Assembly: GCA_002407865.1 (NCBI GenBank)
Contig: DHPI01000038.1
Coordinates: 51,013-59,411, forward strand
Length of the DNA: 8,399 bases
Reading direction: 5' to 3'
Origin: Spirochaetia bacterium UBA5368
GTDB lineage: Bacteria; Spirochaetota; UBA4802; UBA5368
In this document: positions 7,750-8,399 of the stretch, in pieces
Numbering within the stretch: position 1 is the stretch's first letter
Layout of the letters: every line of letters begins with the position of its first letter
Notes under the pieces: model-generated
The model's input: the letters and a program-made list of their open reading frames with translations, nothing else
What the model was told of the DNA's origin: nothing
Database searches by the model: none
Program-made: the position numbers and the translations under genes

Positions 7750-7772
7750 TGCCGGCGCTGACGCGCCGGGCA
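7750..7772 (+). repeat. GC-rich hairpin (inverted repeat)
   Basis: CCGGCGC (7752-7758) and GCGCCGG (7763-7769) form a perfect 7-bp stem with the tetraloop TGAC. Two further pairs (T7750-A7772, G7751-C7771) form if G7770 is bulged. It is the most stable-looking hairpin in this gap but lacks a U-tract on either strand close by. It could be a Rho-type or U-less transcript end, or a REP-like element. Confidence 0.4.
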
Positions 7773-7813
7773 TGGACTGTACGGGCTGTATGTGTTTAGA
7801 AAAAATAAGATGA

Positions 7814-7840
7814 TTGACATTGAATATAAAATGTTATCAT
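7814..7840 (+). promoter_or_regulatory. Candidate sigma-70-type promoter of the acyl-CoA synthetase gene
   Basis: A perfect -35 box TTGACA (7814-7819) is followed after 15 bp by TATCAT (7835-7840), one base from TATAAT. The A-rich GAAAAAATAAG just upstream (about 7800-7809) could act as an UP-like element. The 15-bp spacer is short; TCATAG at 17 bp is a worse -10. Expected transcript start is near 7847, giving a leader of about 55 nt before the ATG at 7901. Confidence 0.5.
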
Positions 7841-7900
7841 AGTATATAAATGGAAGTATGTTCATAATAAAAATATATATATAAATGGAGGATTGATTGT

Positions 7901-8399
7901 ATGGCTCGATTCAAAGAAACGTCCATGGGCGCAATTTTCCAGAACCAGGCGATGAAGTACGGCGGCCGTGCGTGCGTCGCGTACAAAAAGAACGGTGCGT
8001 ACAAAGACCTGTCGTGGGATGAAATGAATGGCATGGTGCGAAAAATCGCGTGGTACCTTTTGTCGATCGGCGTAAAAAAAGGCGACAGGATCGCCATTTT
8101 TTCCGAGAACCGGTACGAGTGGTGGGTCAGCGATCTGGCCGCGCTTTCAATAGGCGCCATTGACGTGCCGGTGTATACGACAAATTCCTCAGAAGAGGCC
8201 CGCTATATTCTGGGCAATTCCGGCGCGGCGGTATGTTGTGTGGGGACAACCGATCATCTCGACAGGGTCCTCAGCGCGAAAAAAAGCCTCCCTGCGCTCG
8301 GTCGGATTATCGCCTTTGATGACGACGCGGCGGAAGGAGCGCGTGGAAGAAAGGGAAGGCCGCAGGTGGTGGGTTTCGGTGAAGCGTTGCGCAGGGGAG
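7901..8399 (+). CDS. Long-chain acyl-CoA synthetase, AMP-forming (3' end outside window)
   Basis: The N-terminal 166 codons of an AMP-dependent synthetase/ligase of the FAA1/FadD-like type. These enzymes activate free fatty acids with ATP and CoA, through an acyl-adenylate, for beta-oxidation or lipid synthesis, usually at the inner face of the membrane. Recognisable stretches are FKETSMGAIFQNQAMKYG at the start, YKDLSWDEMN, LSIGVKKGDRIAIFSENRYE, then WW, DLAALSIGAIDVPVYTTNSS, EEARYILGNSGA and the LDRVLSAKKSLPALGRIIAFDD segment. All are typical of the N-terminal subdomain of this family. The ATP-binding P-loop (YTSGTTG type) and adenylation motifs would lie beyond the right edge, so substrate class cannot be tested here. 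The start is well set: GGAGG at 7887-7891 lies 9 nt before the ATG, behind its own AT-rich promoter. It is therefore probably transcribed separately from the upstream cluster. Confidence 0.9.
   Translation, partial: MARFKETSMGAIFQNQAMKYGGRACVAYKKNGAYKDLSWDEMNGMVRKIAWYLLSIGVKKGDRIAIFSENRYEWWVSDLAALSIGAIDVPVYTTNSSEEARYILGNSGAAVCCVGTTDHLDRVLSAKKSLPALGRIIAFDDDAAEGARGRKGRPQVVGFGEALRRG

Larger units (their letters stand above)
7562..7900 (+). other. Intergenic stretch: hairpin-rich GC part then AT-rich promoter part
   Basis: No gene is recognised in these 339 bp. From 7562 to about 7796 the DNA is GC-rich with several short inverted repeats: GACGC/GCGTC around the perfect palindrome ACGCGCGCGT (7613-7628), CGCAT/ATGCG (7650-7663), and two stronger hairpins listed separately. 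From about 7797 to 7897 it turns abruptly AT-rich and holds the promoter and leader of the downstream acyl-CoA synthetase. A frame of about 46 codons from the ATG at 7659 is open but has no SD and a basic, low-information sequence, so it is not called. Confidence 0.6.

Noticed and set aside
7867..7886. Alternating AT run as a tandem repeat or origin element
   Set aside because: It is only a short simple-sequence run in an AT-rich leader, with no DnaA-box-like copies or iterons around it.
7837..8160. Antisense 107-codon frame over the acyl-CoA synthetase start
   Set aside because: It overlaps the promoter, the RBS and the conserved N-terminus of a well-recognised gene, and has no SD or family resemblance.
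1..8399. Mobile element, CRISPR array, tRNA/rRNA or defence system
   Set aside because: No transposase, integrase, terminal repeats, spaced direct repeats, cloverleaf or nuclease/toxin gene could be seen; the genes are housekeeping, regulatory or metabolic.

Overview
The window carries five essentially complete or nearly complete genes and one gene cut by the right edge, all on the + strand, plus two intergenic stretches of about 340-360 bp. It looks like a bacterial chromosome segment of moderately high GC. The content is a Kdp potassium sensor pair, an rRNA dimethyltransferase, a radical SAM protein of the TIGR03960 type and a long-chain acyl-CoA synthetase. These are compatible with an anaerobe-leaning bacterium of a group such as spirochaetes or deltaproteobacteria-like lineages, but the sequence alone does not fix the phylum. 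I see no phage, transposon, CRISPR, tRNA or rRNA signal.

Left region (1-3121): the 3'-terminal ~2.4 kb of kdpD, whose 5' end lies outside the window, overlaps kdpE by 8 bp. Together they form the two-component system that normally induces the high-affinity K+ ATPase KdpFABC. The transporter genes are not downstream, so if present nearby they should lie upstream of the window.

Middle region (3122-7561): after a 358-bp gap comes rsmA (ksgA), overlapped by 17 bp by a large radical SAM protein fused to a DUF2344 domain. An SDR-fold protein follows after a 16-bp gap with a strong Shine-Dalgarno. The tight spacing suggests one transcription unit. RsmA has a clear function (16S rRNA dimethylation). 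The radical SAM protein belongs to a conserved but, to my knowledge, functionally unassigned family. The SDR has lost the usual catalytic Tyr and Lys.

Right region (7562-8399): a hairpin-rich GC stretch is followed by a sharply AT-rich promoter/leader (about 7797-7897). A good ribosome binding site then precedes an AMP-forming long-chain acyl-CoA synthetase that runs off the right edge.

I do not see a convincing new multi-gene system. The items most worth a second look are the radical SAM protein with extra cysteine pairs beside rsmA, the SDR with a non-canonical active site, and the SD-less rsmA start that overlaps the stop of a small upstream open frame with its own SD.
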